The notes: generated by a model from the letters alone, not told the origin. 7,662 bases of DNA from Burkholderiales bacterium (GCA_031283405.1 JAITBX010000017.1:1-7662), one strand, 5' to 3'. Positions 1 to 5,385 are shown, counted from the stretch's first letter. Numbers and translations: made by a program.

Positions 1-1383
1 GTTGCCGCGCCGATCAACTTCAATGGTCTGGTGCGGCAATACGATTTGCGCGCGGGCGGTAACATCGGCGATCTGCAAGTCAATTTGCTCGACAAGAGCA
101 AGCGTCACGAGCAAAGCCACGCTATCGCCACGCGCTTGCGCCCCGGTCTTCAAACGATAGGCCGCGAACTAGGCGCCAATGTGAAAGTGGTCGAAGTGCC
201 GCCCGGCCCGCCGGTGCTCTCGCCCATCGTCGCCGAAATTTATGGGCCGGAAGCCGACAGCCGCCGCGCGGTGGCGAAGGAAGTGCGCGGCGTTTTCGAG
301 ACGACGCCCGGCGTGGTGGATGTGGACGACAGCAGTATCGCCGACGCGCCGCGACTCGTGTTGCTGGCGAATCGCCGCAAAGCGGCGCAAGTGGGCGTGG
401 CGCAGCAAACGGTGGTAGACACCTTACGCGCCGGTTTGAACGGCGACGCCGTGACGTGGCTGCACGATCAGAGCAAATACCCCGCCGCCGCTACGTTGAT
501 GTTGCCGCCCGAACGTCAAGGCGATCTCGACGCGCTGCTGCAACTGACCGTGCGCGGCAGCGCCGGACAACTGATTCCGATTCGTGAGTTGGTGATCTTG
601 AGCGATACGTTGCGCGAGCAGCCCATCTTTCACAAGGATTTGCTGCCGGTGAATTATGTGACCGGCGATATGGCCGGCAAAGTGGACAGCCCGCTCTACG
701 GCATGTTCCAAATGCGCAGCCGATTGGCCGCGTTGAAAATGCCCGGCGGCGGCGCGCTCTCCGAATATTTCATCAGTCAGCCCAACGATTCGTATCGCGG
801 CTACGCGCTCAAGTGGGACGGCGAATGGCAAATCACCTATGAAACTTTCCGCGACATGGGCTTGGCTTACGCAGTGGGATTGATTTTGATTTATCTCTTG
901 GTGGTGGCGCATTTCGGCTCTTATCTTGTGCCGCTCATCATCATGGCGCCGATTCCGCTGACGCTGATCGGCGTGATGCCCGGCCACGCGCTCTTGGGCG
1001 CGCCGTTCACCGCCACCAGCATGATCGGCATGATCGCGCTGGCGGGCATCATCGTGCGCAACTCGATTTTGCTGGTGGACTTCATCGGGCTGCAACAAGC
1101 GCAGAGCGTGCCGTTGGCGCAAGCGGTCGTGCGCTCGGCGGCGACGCGCGCGCAACCGATTCTGCTCACCGCGTTCGCCGCGATGTTGGGCGCTTTCTTC
1201 ATTCTCGACGATCCGATCTTCAACGGTCTGGCCATTTCGCTGGTGTTCGGCATTCTGGTCAGCACCTTGTTGACGCTGGTCGTCATTCCCTTGCTGTACT
1301 TCGTCGCCATGCGTCGCCGTGAGGGGACGCCGATGGCTTTGTCTCAACCTTCGCTTCAATCCTCTCAAGGAGAAAAATCATGA
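1..1383 (+). CDS. RND-family efflux pump permease, C-terminal part (5' end cut by window)
   Basis: The reading frame is open from base 1; the GTG at 31 is an internal codon, because the upstream residues (VAAPINFNGLVRQYDLR) continue the same fold. The 460 visible residues are roughly the last 40-45% of a usual ~1040-residue RND pump: part of the second periplasmic porter/docking region (visible residues ~1-285), then about five membrane segments (TM8-TM12, ~287-435). The TM10 stretch around SMIGMIALAGIIVRNSILL is characteristic of the AcrB/HAE-like superfamily. An Arg occupies the place of the AcrB Lys940 relay residue. The TM4 aspartates lie outside the window. RND pumps export substrates by proton antiport together with an adaptor and a TolC channel; the channel is two genes downstream. 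The stop overlaps the next start (ATGA), so the genes form one operon. The substrate cannot be told. The heavy-metal (CusA) clade seems unlikely from the TM10 motif. Confidence 0.93.
   Translation, partial: VAAPINFNGLVRQYDLRAGGNIGDLQVNLLDKSKRHEQSHAIATRLRPGLQTIGRELGANVKVVEVPPGPPVLSPIVAEIYGPEADSRRAVAKEVRGVFETTPGVVDVDDSSIADAPRLVLLANRRKAAQVGVAQQTVVDTLRAGLNGDAVTWLHDQSKYPAAATLMLPPERQGDLDALLQLTVRGSAGQLIPIRELVILSDTLREQPIFHKDLLPVNYVTGDMAGKVDSPLYGMFQMRSRLAALKMPGGGALSEYFISQPNDSYRGYALKWDGEWQITYETFRDMGLAYAVGLILIYLLVVAHFGSYLVPLIIMAPIPLTLIGVMPGHALLGAPFTATSMIGMIALAGIIVRNSILLVDFIGLQQAQSVPLAQAVVRSAATRAQPILLTAFAAMLGAFFILDDPIFNGLAISLVFGILVSTLLTLVVIPLLYFVAMRRREGTPMALSQPSLQSSQGEKS
1367..1372 (+). promoter_or_regulatory. 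Ribosome binding site of the DUF2892 gene
   Basis: AAGGAG lies 7 bases before the ATG at 1380. It is a strong Shine-Dalgarno placed inside the last codons of the RND gene. It fixes the start of the small gene and suggests robust translation of it, in addition to coupling through the ATGA overlap. Confidence 0.8.
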
Positions 1384-1574
1384 CCTCTTGGCGCATCGTT
1401 CGCTTGTTTGCCGGCGCCGTGATACTGATATCACTGGCGCTCGGCGTGTACGTTAACCCCTGGTGGCTGCTCTTGACCGCATTCGTCGGACTGAACTTGC
1501 TGCAAAGTTCGCTGACTTGCTGGTGCCCGCTGGAAATCATTTTGCGCAAGCTCGGCGTCAAGTCGGGTTGCTAA
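1380..1574 (+). CDS. Small YgaP-like (DUF2892) inner-membrane protein
   Basis: This 64-residue protein matches the YgaP-like transmembrane domain (DUF2892 type). It has an N-terminal R..AG segment, two closely spaced hydrophobic stretches (~8-24 and ~27-42) and the conserved C-terminal pattern ending in CPLEIILRKLGVKSG. It probably forms a membrane hairpin in the inner membrane. Cysteines at 47, 49 and 64 include a CxC pair (TCWCP), where I recall relatives usually having a single cysteine in a TGxCP context. It overlaps the RND gene by 4 bases and lies 1 base before the TolC-family gene, so it is made with the pump. No catalytic domain is present. A role as a small pump accessory (by analogy with AcrZ on AcrB) or in sulfur/redox handling (DUF2892 domains can be fused to rhodanese, as in YgaP) is inference only. 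Confidence 0.88.
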   Translation: MTSWRIVRLFAGAVILISLALGVYVNPWWLLLTAFVGLNLLQSSLTCWCPLEIILRKLGVKSGC

Positions 1575-1575
1575 A

Positions 1576-3027
1576 GTGTTTTTGATTCAAATGCGCAAAG
1601 TACGCGCTCTCTCTCCCTTTGCCCCTCTTCCGCGAGGAGCAAGGGGCGCGTTGGGCTCGGCGCTGGCGCTGGCGTTGGCTTTAATCGCCCCAAGCGCGCA
1701 GGCGCTCGATTTGATGGAAGCGTGGCGCGCGGCGCTGGCGCATGATCCCGCTTACGCCGCCGCCCGCGCCATGCGCGACGCCGGCGCGACGCAAGACCGG
1801 CAGGCTGGCGCGTTGTGGCGGCCTAGTGTGGCATTGCAGGCTGGCGCGGGTCTTGCCAACGCCGACAGCAACACGCGCGGCGCACATTTTTCCGCGCCCG
1901 GATTCGGCAGCACGAATAACGTTGCCTTCGACACTTCGATCAACAGCGGCACGCTCACCAGCGCCGGCGTCGAACTGCGTCAGCCGTTGTTCGACCGCGG
2001 TCGCGACGCGCAAGCGGAACAACTGCGCATCGGAACACAACAATCCGCGTTGGCGTGGGACGATGCGCAAGCGGAACTGATGCTGCGCACGACGCAGAGC
2101 TACTTTGATCTGGCGCTGGCCGGCGAGCAGTTGAGGCTGATCGAGCGGCAGTTGGAGGCGGTGACGCGCGCGCAAACCGAAGCGCAGGATCGCTTCAAAC
2201 TCGGCGACAAACCCATCACCGATGTGCATGAGGCCACCGCCCGCGCCGACGCTTTGCGCGCCCAACAACTGGCGGCGCAAGCGCAACTGGAACTGCGGCA
2301 AGCGGCGCTGGCCGACCTCACCGGCTTGCCGCCCACGAATGCGACCGCGCTGGCGCTGCCCACCCGTCTGCCGGATGCCGAAGATGTGGGCGAATTGTCC
2401 GCTTGGCTTGCGCGCGTGACTGAACACGCTCCCATGATGCTGGCGGCGCAGCTCAAATTGCGCAATGCCGAACAAGAAGCGAGCAAAACCAAGCTGGACA
2501 TTTCGCCCACGGTCGATTTGGTGGCGCGTGCCGGCTATGACCGCCTCGCGGGCAGCGGCGATTACGGCAACAGCGCTCTCAACCGTCAAACGCAAAGCAT
2601 GGTGGGCATACAAATTTCGGTGCCGCTGGATGTGGGCGGCGGACGTAGCGCGCGGCACGATCAAGCCGTCGCCGGAATCGAACAGGCGAAGTCCGAACTG
2701 AATTACGCGCGTCAAGATGCCGCTCGGCAAGCGCGCGCCGCGTGGCTGGGTTTGTCCGTCGGCAGCAGTCAGGTGAACGCGCTGGCGGCAGCCGCCAAGG
2801 CGAGTCAGTCGCGGCTCGACGCCACCCGCACCGGCGTCGAGGCGGGCGAGCGCACCACGCTGGATTTGCTCAACGCCGAAAACGATGCCGCCGCCGCCGA
2901 ACTGGCGCTGGCTCAGGCGCGTGTGCAAGTGCAACTCGACGGCCTGCGACTGGCGCGGCTGGCCGGCGCGCTCGACGAAGCGCGGCTGCAACGGCTGGAT
3001 ACAGCGCTGAAAGCCGGAGCGCGGTGA
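1576..3027 (+). CDS. TolC-family outer-membrane efflux channel
   Basis: The 483-residue product has two homologous OEP halves. The first helical hairpin covers ~135-250, including QPLFDRGRDAQAEQLRIG and QSYFDLALAGEQLRLIERQ. The second covers ~345-465, including QISVPLDVGGGRSARHDQA and LDLLNAENDAAAAELALAQ. Long Ala/Gln-rich coiled-coil helices alternate with short beta segments, as expected for a trimeric outer-membrane barrel with a periplasmic tunnel. A signal peptide is visible: basic start, Ala/Leu core ~25-38, and likely cleavage after AQA (residue 43). The start is uncertain. GTG at 1576 forms TAAAGTG one base after the previous stop, which suits translational coupling; ATG at 1591 would give MRKVRALS and still a complete signal peptide. 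Neither has a clear Shine-Dalgarno. Together with the upstream RND gene it forms the exit duct of a tripartite pump. Confidence 0.92.
   Translation: MFLIQMRKVRALSPFAPLPRGARGALGSALALALALIAPSAQALDLMEAWRAALAHDPAYAAARAMRDAGATQDRQAGALWRPSVALQAGAGLANADSNTRGAHFSAPGFGSTNNVAFDTSINSGTLTSAGVELRQPLFDRGRDAQAEQLRIGTQQSALAWDDAQAELMLRTTQSYFDLALAGEQLRLIERQLEAVTRAQTEAQDRFKLGDKPITDVHEATARADALRAQQLAAQAQLELRQAALADLTGLPPTNATALALPTRLPDAEDVGELSAWLARVTEHAPMMLAAQLKLRNAEQEASKTKLDISPTVDLVARAGYDRLAGSGDYGNSALNRQTQSMVGIQISVPLDVGGGRSARHDQAVAGIEQAKSELNYARQDAARQARAAWLGLSVGSSQVNALAAAAKASQSRLDATRTGVEAGERTTLDLLNAENDAAAAELALAQARVQVQLDGLRLARLAGALDEARLQRLDTALKAGAR
1621..1647 (+). repeat. Hairpin-forming repeat-like sequence inside the TolC signal-peptide region
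   Basis: GCCCCT (1621-1626) pairs with AGGGGC (1642-1647), and CTTC (1627-1630) pairs with GGAG (1636-1639, one T-G pair), leaving a 5-base loop and a 2-base bulge. It is preceded by CTCTCTCCC (1610-1618), resembling the arm of the REP-like element at 4161-4204. It encodes the odd SPFAPLPRGARG stretch between the start codon and the hydrophobic core, a stretch atypical of signal-peptide n-regions. A repeat captured in the coding sequence is an inference. Confidence 0.45.
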
Positions 3028-3043
3028 TCAGGGATCAATCGTA

Positions 3044-3065
3044 GAGACAAGGCCTACCTTGTTTC
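3044..3065 (+). terminator. Hairpin just after the efflux operon, weak terminator candidate
   Basis: A 9-pair stem (GAGACAAGG with CCTTGTTTC, one G-T pair) closes on a CCTA loop, starting 17 bases after the TolC-family stop. There is no run of T after it (TGCAAGGG follows), so it is not a textbook intrinsic terminator. The context GTAGAGACAAGG...CCTTGT also looks like a decayed copy of the GTAG-bounded palindromes common between genes in many bacteria. It may stop transcription partly or stabilise the operon's 3' end. Confidence 0.3.
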
Positions 3066-3150
3066 TGCAAGGGTCAGGAATCCGAATGTTTCAAACCCAC
3101 CCGTGGAGGGCGATCCGTGGTTATTCCTGAAAACAATCTGTTTCAAATAG

Positions 3151-3177
3151 TTAGCACTCTCTCTGCCAGAGTGCTAA
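3151..3177. promoter_or_regulatory. CIRCE operator (HrcA repressor binding site) upstream of rpoH
   Basis: The sequence is TTAGCACTC, a 9-base spacer, then GAGTGCTAA: an exact match to the CIRCE consensus with perfect 9-base arms. HrcA is the repressor that binds CIRCE and releases it on heat shock, when GroEL is occupied by unfolded protein; its usual targets are groESL and dnaK/hrcA operons. Here the operator overlaps the predicted rpoH promoter, so HrcA would block RNA polymerase. hrcA itself is not in the window. Confidence 0.95.
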
Positions 3178-3180
3178 AAT
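3151..3180 (+). promoter_or_regulatory. Predicted rpoH promoter embedded in CIRCE (extended -10)
   Basis: TAAAAT (3175-3180) matches 5 of 6 bases of the -10 box and is preceded by TGC (3172-3174), giving an extended -10 element. TTAGCA (3151-3156), 18 bases upstream, is a 4/6 match to the -35 box. Both boxes lie in or overlap the CIRCE arms. Transcription would start near 3186-3188, giving a leader of about 68 bases. This rests on motif matching only. Additional upstream promoters, as in E. coli rpoH, are possible, but I see no convincing one. Confidence 0.6.
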
Positions 3181-3195
3181 AATCATTGAAACAGG

Positions 3196-3243
3196 TTCCG
3201 GCTTGCCGAGGCAGTCAAGGCGCGGCAGCCCAAGGAGCCGGAA
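3196..3243 (+). promoter_or_regulatory. rpoH leader hairpin touching the Shine-Dalgarno (possible RNA thermosensor)
   Basis: TTCCGGCT (3196-3203) pairs perfectly with AGCCGGAA (3236-3243). Directly inside, TGCCG (3204-3208) pairs with CGGCA (3223-3227), leaving a 14-base loop and an 8-base bulge on the 3' side. The outer stem's 3' arm takes in the first two bases of the AAGGA Shine-Dalgarno (3242-3246). From the predicted start near 3187, this stem would make up most of the leader. E. coli rpoH mRNA is itself a thermosensor, but its structure uses coding sequence. Regulation by this 5' stem is inference; the base pairing is read directly. Confidence 0.5.
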
Positions 3244-3251
3244 GGAAAGGA
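3242..3251 (+). promoter_or_regulatory. Ribosome binding site of rpoH
   Basis: AAGGA (3242-3246) stands 8 bases before ATG 3255. AGGA (3248-3251) stands 6 bases before the adjacent ATG 3258. These sites favour a start at 3255 or 3258 over the upstream in-frame TTG at 3186. A stronger AAGGAG at 3232-3237 is too far (17 bases) to serve and lies in the bulge and stem of the leader hairpin. Confidence 0.7.
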
Positions 3252-3254
3252 AAT

Positions 3255-4139
3255 ATGATGTCTAATCAATCAGTTGCAATGCCCGCCCCGATGTCAACGT
3301 TGATGCCGACCCCGGCGTCGCTGGGCAGTCTGGATCACTATATTCAGGCGGTCAACCGTTTTCCGCTGTTGACCGCCGAGCAGGAAACATCGCTGGCGCG
3401 GCGCTGGCGCGACGGGCAGGACATCAACGCGGCGCGCGAGATGGTGCTTTCGCATTTGCGTTTGGTGGTGGCGGTGTCGCGCCAATATTTGGGCTACGGA
3501 CTGCCGCAGGCCGATCTCATTCAAGAAGGCAATATCGGATTGATGAAAGCGGTGCGTCGTTTCGATCCCGAACGCGGCGTGCGTTTGGTGTCGTTTGCGC
3601 TGCACTGGATTCGCGCCGAAATCAACGAATACGTTTTGCGCAACTGGCGGCTGGTGAAGATGGTGACCACCAAAGCGCAACGCAAACTGTTTTTCAATCT
3701 GCGCAGCCTGAAAGAAGGGACGAAAGCGCTGACGCGGAAAGAGGCCAACGAGATCGCGCAAACGCTGAACGTCAAGCCGGAAGAAGTGCTTGAAATGGAA
3801 ACCCGTCTGGCGGGCGGCGAAGTATCGCTCGATCCGATGCAGGAGAGCGACGAAGAAAATCATGCGTCGCCGATGTATTACCTGACGAACAAGGAAGACG
3901 AGCCGGCGCACATCGTCGAAGCCGAGCAAACGCAGCGGTATCGCAGCGAAGCGCTGCAAAAAGCGCTGGCGTCGTTGGACGCGCGCAGCGCCGCCATTGT
4001 TCGCGCCCGCTGGCTGCGGGACGAAGGCGAAGCGTCGGCAACGTTGCAGGAGCTGGCCGATGAATACGGCGTTTCCGCCGAGCGGATTCGTCAAATCGAA
4101 GCGCGCGCGTTGCAGAAAATGCGCGATGTCGTAGCGTGA
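3255..4139 (+). CDS. rpoH: RNA polymerase sigma factor RpoH (sigma-32, heat shock)
   Basis: From ATG 3255 the product has 294 residues, close to the 284 of E. coli RpoH. It directs RNA polymerase to chaperone and protease promoters after heat stress. Region 1.2 is SLDHYIQAVNRFPLL (25-39). Region 2 runs ~56-135, with the core-binding DLIQEGNIGLMKAVRRFDP (87-105) and the promoter-opening stretch RLVSFALHWIRAEINEYVL. The RpoH-specific box QRKLFFNLRSLKEG (142-155) separates it from RpoD, RpoS and FliA. Region 4 has the helix-turn-helix ATLQELADEYGVSAERIRQIEARAL (262-286). A Met/Pro-rich N-terminus (9-20) is slightly longer than in E. coli. The gene appears monocistronic in its upstream control: CIRCE plus promoter plus leader stem. 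This implies HrcA repression of the heat-shock sigma factor itself. The frame extends upstream to TTG 3186, but that segment is the leader hairpin and is not coding. Confidence 0.97.
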   Translation: MMSNQSVAMPAPMSTLMPTPASLGSLDHYIQAVNRFPLLTAEQETSLARRWRDGQDINAAREMVLSHLRLVVAVSRQYLGYGLPQADLIQEGNIGLMKAVRRFDPERGVRLVSFALHWIRAEINEYVLRNWRLVKMVTTKAQRKLFFNLRSLKEGTKALTRKEANEIAQTLNVKPEEVLEMETRLAGGEVSLDPMQESDEENHASPMYYLTNKEDEPAHIVEAEQTQRYRSEALQKALASLDARSAAIVRARWLRDEGEASATLQELADEYGVSAERIRQIEARALQKMRDVVA

Positions 4140-4160
4140 GCAGCGTGCCAAAAGTTATCT

Positions 4161-4204
4161 CCCTCTCCCGCCCTTCGGGCGCCCTCTCCCACAAGGGGAG
4201 AGGG
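4161..4204. repeat. REP-like intergenic palindrome after rpoH
   Basis: CCCTCTCCC occurs twice (4161-4169 and 4182-4190), and either copy can pair with GGGAGAGGG (4196-4204). Between them, GCCC-TTC-GGGC (4170-4180) forms a small hairpin. This layout, with one arm doubled, is typical of dispersed REP-like sequences in proteobacteria. It sits 22 bases after the rpoH stop and before the NUP gene on the same strand. It could act as a terminator or an mRNA 3' stabiliser, but no T-run follows. Dispersal through the genome cannot be tested here. Confidence 0.65.
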
Positions 4205-4214
4205 AAGGCGCTTT

Positions 4215-4249
4215 GATACCTGATGCCTGACACCCGATCCCTGACCATC
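4215..4249 (+). repeat. Degenerate 7-base tandem repeat spanning the NUP start codon
   Basis: Five consecutive heptamers read GATACCT, GATGCCT, GACACCC, GATCCCT and GACCATC (4215-4249). The ATG used by the NUP gene (4223-4225) is part of the second unit. The 9-mer GATCCCTGA also occurs on the minus strand at 3028-3036, just after the TolC-family stop, so this repeat type may be dispersed at gene borders. Confidence 0.5.
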
Positions 4250-5170
4250 AAAGTCAAGGTGTTCATCGCCACGATGTTCGAGTTCGACGACGGCAAGGGT
4301 CAGGGCGCCAGTGAATTTCGCCATTGGCAAAAGCGTTATTGGCAAGGCGTCGCGCCGGTGGCGGTGCGCGGCGCGGCGTATCCGGTTTATTGCAACGACG
4401 ACGGTGTTTGCGGCGCTGTGCTGAGCATCGGCAAAGTGCGCTCCGCCATAGCGATGCAGGCCATTCTGCTCGATTCCCGGTTCGATTTTTCAGAAGCGTA
4501 TTTTTTGATCACCGGCGCGGCCGGCGCGCCGCCGTCGAGAGCGACCATCGGCTCGGTGATTTGGGGAACATGGCTCATCGACGCCGACCTCGGTCATCGC
4601 TGGATGCCAGACGAGAGTGTGGGAGGCGAAATGCCGTTTCTTCCTTGCCGCGATTTCGATATCACTCCCGTTCTTCAACTCGATCCGTCGCTCGTCGCTT
4701 GCGCGATGAAACTCTCCGCCGGCGCGCCGCTCAAACGCGCCGAGGCCGTCGAAACGTATTGCTCACGCTATCCCGACGCGGCAGCGCGCGGCGCGCCCTT
4801 CATCGGCAGCGGCACGCATGTCGCCAGCGATTGTTTTTTTCACGGCGCCGGTTTGTCGGCGCAGGTGCAAGCCATTGCGCGGCTCTACGGCGCCGACGAT
4901 TATGTGATTTCCGAAATGGAAGGCATCGCCATCGCGCAAGTGATTCAGCGCTTGCATGGGTTGGAACGGGTGATGAGCCTCAGAGTCGCGGCGAATTTCG
5001 ATCAGCCGCCGCCCGGCGAAGCGACGGCGCAACATCTGGCCACGGCACTGGAGCACACCACCGACGGCCTCAACGACAGCATCGACAATCTGGAGAAGGC
5101 GGGCGGGCGCGTCGTCAATGAGATCATCGCGCGTTGGGCGTTGTGGCGAAAAGGCGTTCCGAAATCCTGA
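4223..5170 (+). CDS. NUP-family ('purine nucleoside permease') protein, phosphorylase-like fold
   Basis: The 315-residue product matches the family named purine nucleoside permease. It has KVKVFIATMFEF (10-21), the glycine-rich YFLITGAAGAPPSRATIGSV (93-112), GSGTHVASDCFFHG (195-208), ISEMEG (229-234) and NFDQPPPG (258-265). The EMEG element resembles the ribose-binding Met-Glu motif of nucleoside phosphorylases and nucleosidases. No membrane segment is evident, so a soluble nucleoside-binding or nucleoside-cleaving protein is more likely than a true permease; this is inference. Bacterial relatives often carry a signal peptide; none is seen here. ATG 4223 is the first ATG after an in-frame TGA (4214-4216). 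The conserved strand starts at residue ~10, so later starts (GTG 4259, ATG 4274) would delete it. There is no good Shine-Dalgarno. It follows rpoH by 83 bases and may depend on readthrough. Confidence 0.8.
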   Translation: MPDTRSLTIKVKVFIATMFEFDDGKGQGASEFRHWQKRYWQGVAPVAVRGAAYPVYCNDDGVCGAVLSIGKVRSAIAMQAILLDSRFDFSEAYFLITGAAGAPPSRATIGSVIWGTWLIDADLGHRWMPDESVGGEMPFLPCRDFDITPVLQLDPSLVACAMKLSAGAPLKRAEAVETYCSRYPDAAARGAPFIGSGTHVASDCFFHGAGLSAQVQAIARLYGADDYVISEMEGIAIAQVIQRLHGLERVMSLRVAANFDQPPPGEATAQHLATALEHTTDGLNDSIDNLEKAGGRVVNEIIARWALWRKGVPKS

Positions 5171-5192
5171 GGCGGATTCGTGCTTATTGAAC

Positions 5193-5214
5193 GGGCGACC
5201 GAGGACGGTCGCCC
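5193..5214. repeat. Perfect 22-base intergenic palindrome
   Basis: GGGCGACCG (5193-5201) and CGGTCGCCC (5206-5214) form a perfect 9-pair stem with an AGGA loop, followed by CTACGG. This matches the GTAGGGGC...-type palindromes scattered between genes in many bacteria. Neither strand has a T-run after the stem, so it is a poor intrinsic terminator. It lies between convergent genes, 10 bases from the larger palindrome. Confidence 0.7.
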
Positions 5215-5224
5215 CTACGGTTAA

Positions 5225-5385
5225 GGGTGCTCTGAACAAGTCACCGCGCCGTGTGCATTTACGGAATCGGGCGGTCTGCTGCGTTGCAAATCCTCGCCAT
5301 AGTTCCGGCTATGGCTACGGTTTGCGCCTTGCAGCCCATCCCGATCCGCAACGCACACTTACCGCTCGACTTATCCAGAGCATCC
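5225..5385. mobile_element. 161-base imperfect long palindrome, MITE-like element
   Basis: The two halves are reverse complements with mismatches. The ends GGGTGCTCTGAACAAGTC (5225-5242) and, read on the minus strand, GGATGCTCTGGATAAGTC (5385-5368) agree at 15 of 18 positions. Inner blocks GTGTGC, CGG-ATCGGG, CTGC, GCAAA and GCCATAG also match in order. The centre is GCCATAG-TTCCGG-CTATGGC (5296-5315), so the whole can fold as one hairpin. No coding sequence is inside and no clear target duplication flanks it. It looks like a non-autonomous transposable element or a large REP-type repeat, and its right end touches the stop codon of the response-regulator gene. Confidence 0.65.

Larger units (their letters stand above)
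3138..3194. repeat. 9-base inverted repeat surrounding the CIRCE element
   Basis: CTGTTTCAA (3138-3146) and TTGAAACAG (3186-3194) are perfect reverse complements. They enclose the CIRCE operator almost symmetrically; the two centres differ by about 2 bases. A further direct copy, TGTTTCAAA, lies at 3087-3095, matching 3139-3147. The right arm falls at the predicted transcription start. It could be an operator for a second regulator. If an upstream promoter is used, it would instead be the outer stem of a long leader hairpin. Confidence 0.55.

Noticed and set aside
424..1368. Long antisense reading frame opposite the RND gene
   Set aside because: Arg/His/Gln-rich composition typical of a reverse shadow in GC-rich DNA; the + strand encodes recognisable RND sequence throughout.
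1..1383. Assignment of the RND pump to the heavy-metal CusA clade
   Set aside because: The TM10 motif (GIIVRNSILLVDF) is of the AcrB/HAE-like kind; substrate left open.
1681..2991. 436-codon antisense reading frame opposite the TolC-family gene
   Set aside because: No recognisable domain and low-complexity Arg/Gln/Gly composition. The + frame has signal peptide and both OEP halves.
3060..3150. Sigma-E or sigma-32 type promoter upstream of CIRCE
   Set aside because: TCAAA-like boxes are present, but no partner -35 at an acceptable spacing was found.
3186..3254. Upstream TTG extension of RpoH by 23 residues
   Set aside because: The added residues are encoded by the leader hairpin, have no similarity to RpoH N-termini, and TTG 3186 would coincide with the predicted transcription start; ATG 3255 has a Shine-Dalgarno.
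3294..4151. 285-codon antisense reading frame opposite rpoH
   Set aside because: Shadow of rpoH; no domain, and rpoH is conserved along its whole length.
5193..5214. Palindrome as an intrinsic terminator
   Set aside because: Strong stem but no T-run after it on either strand; kept only as a repeat.
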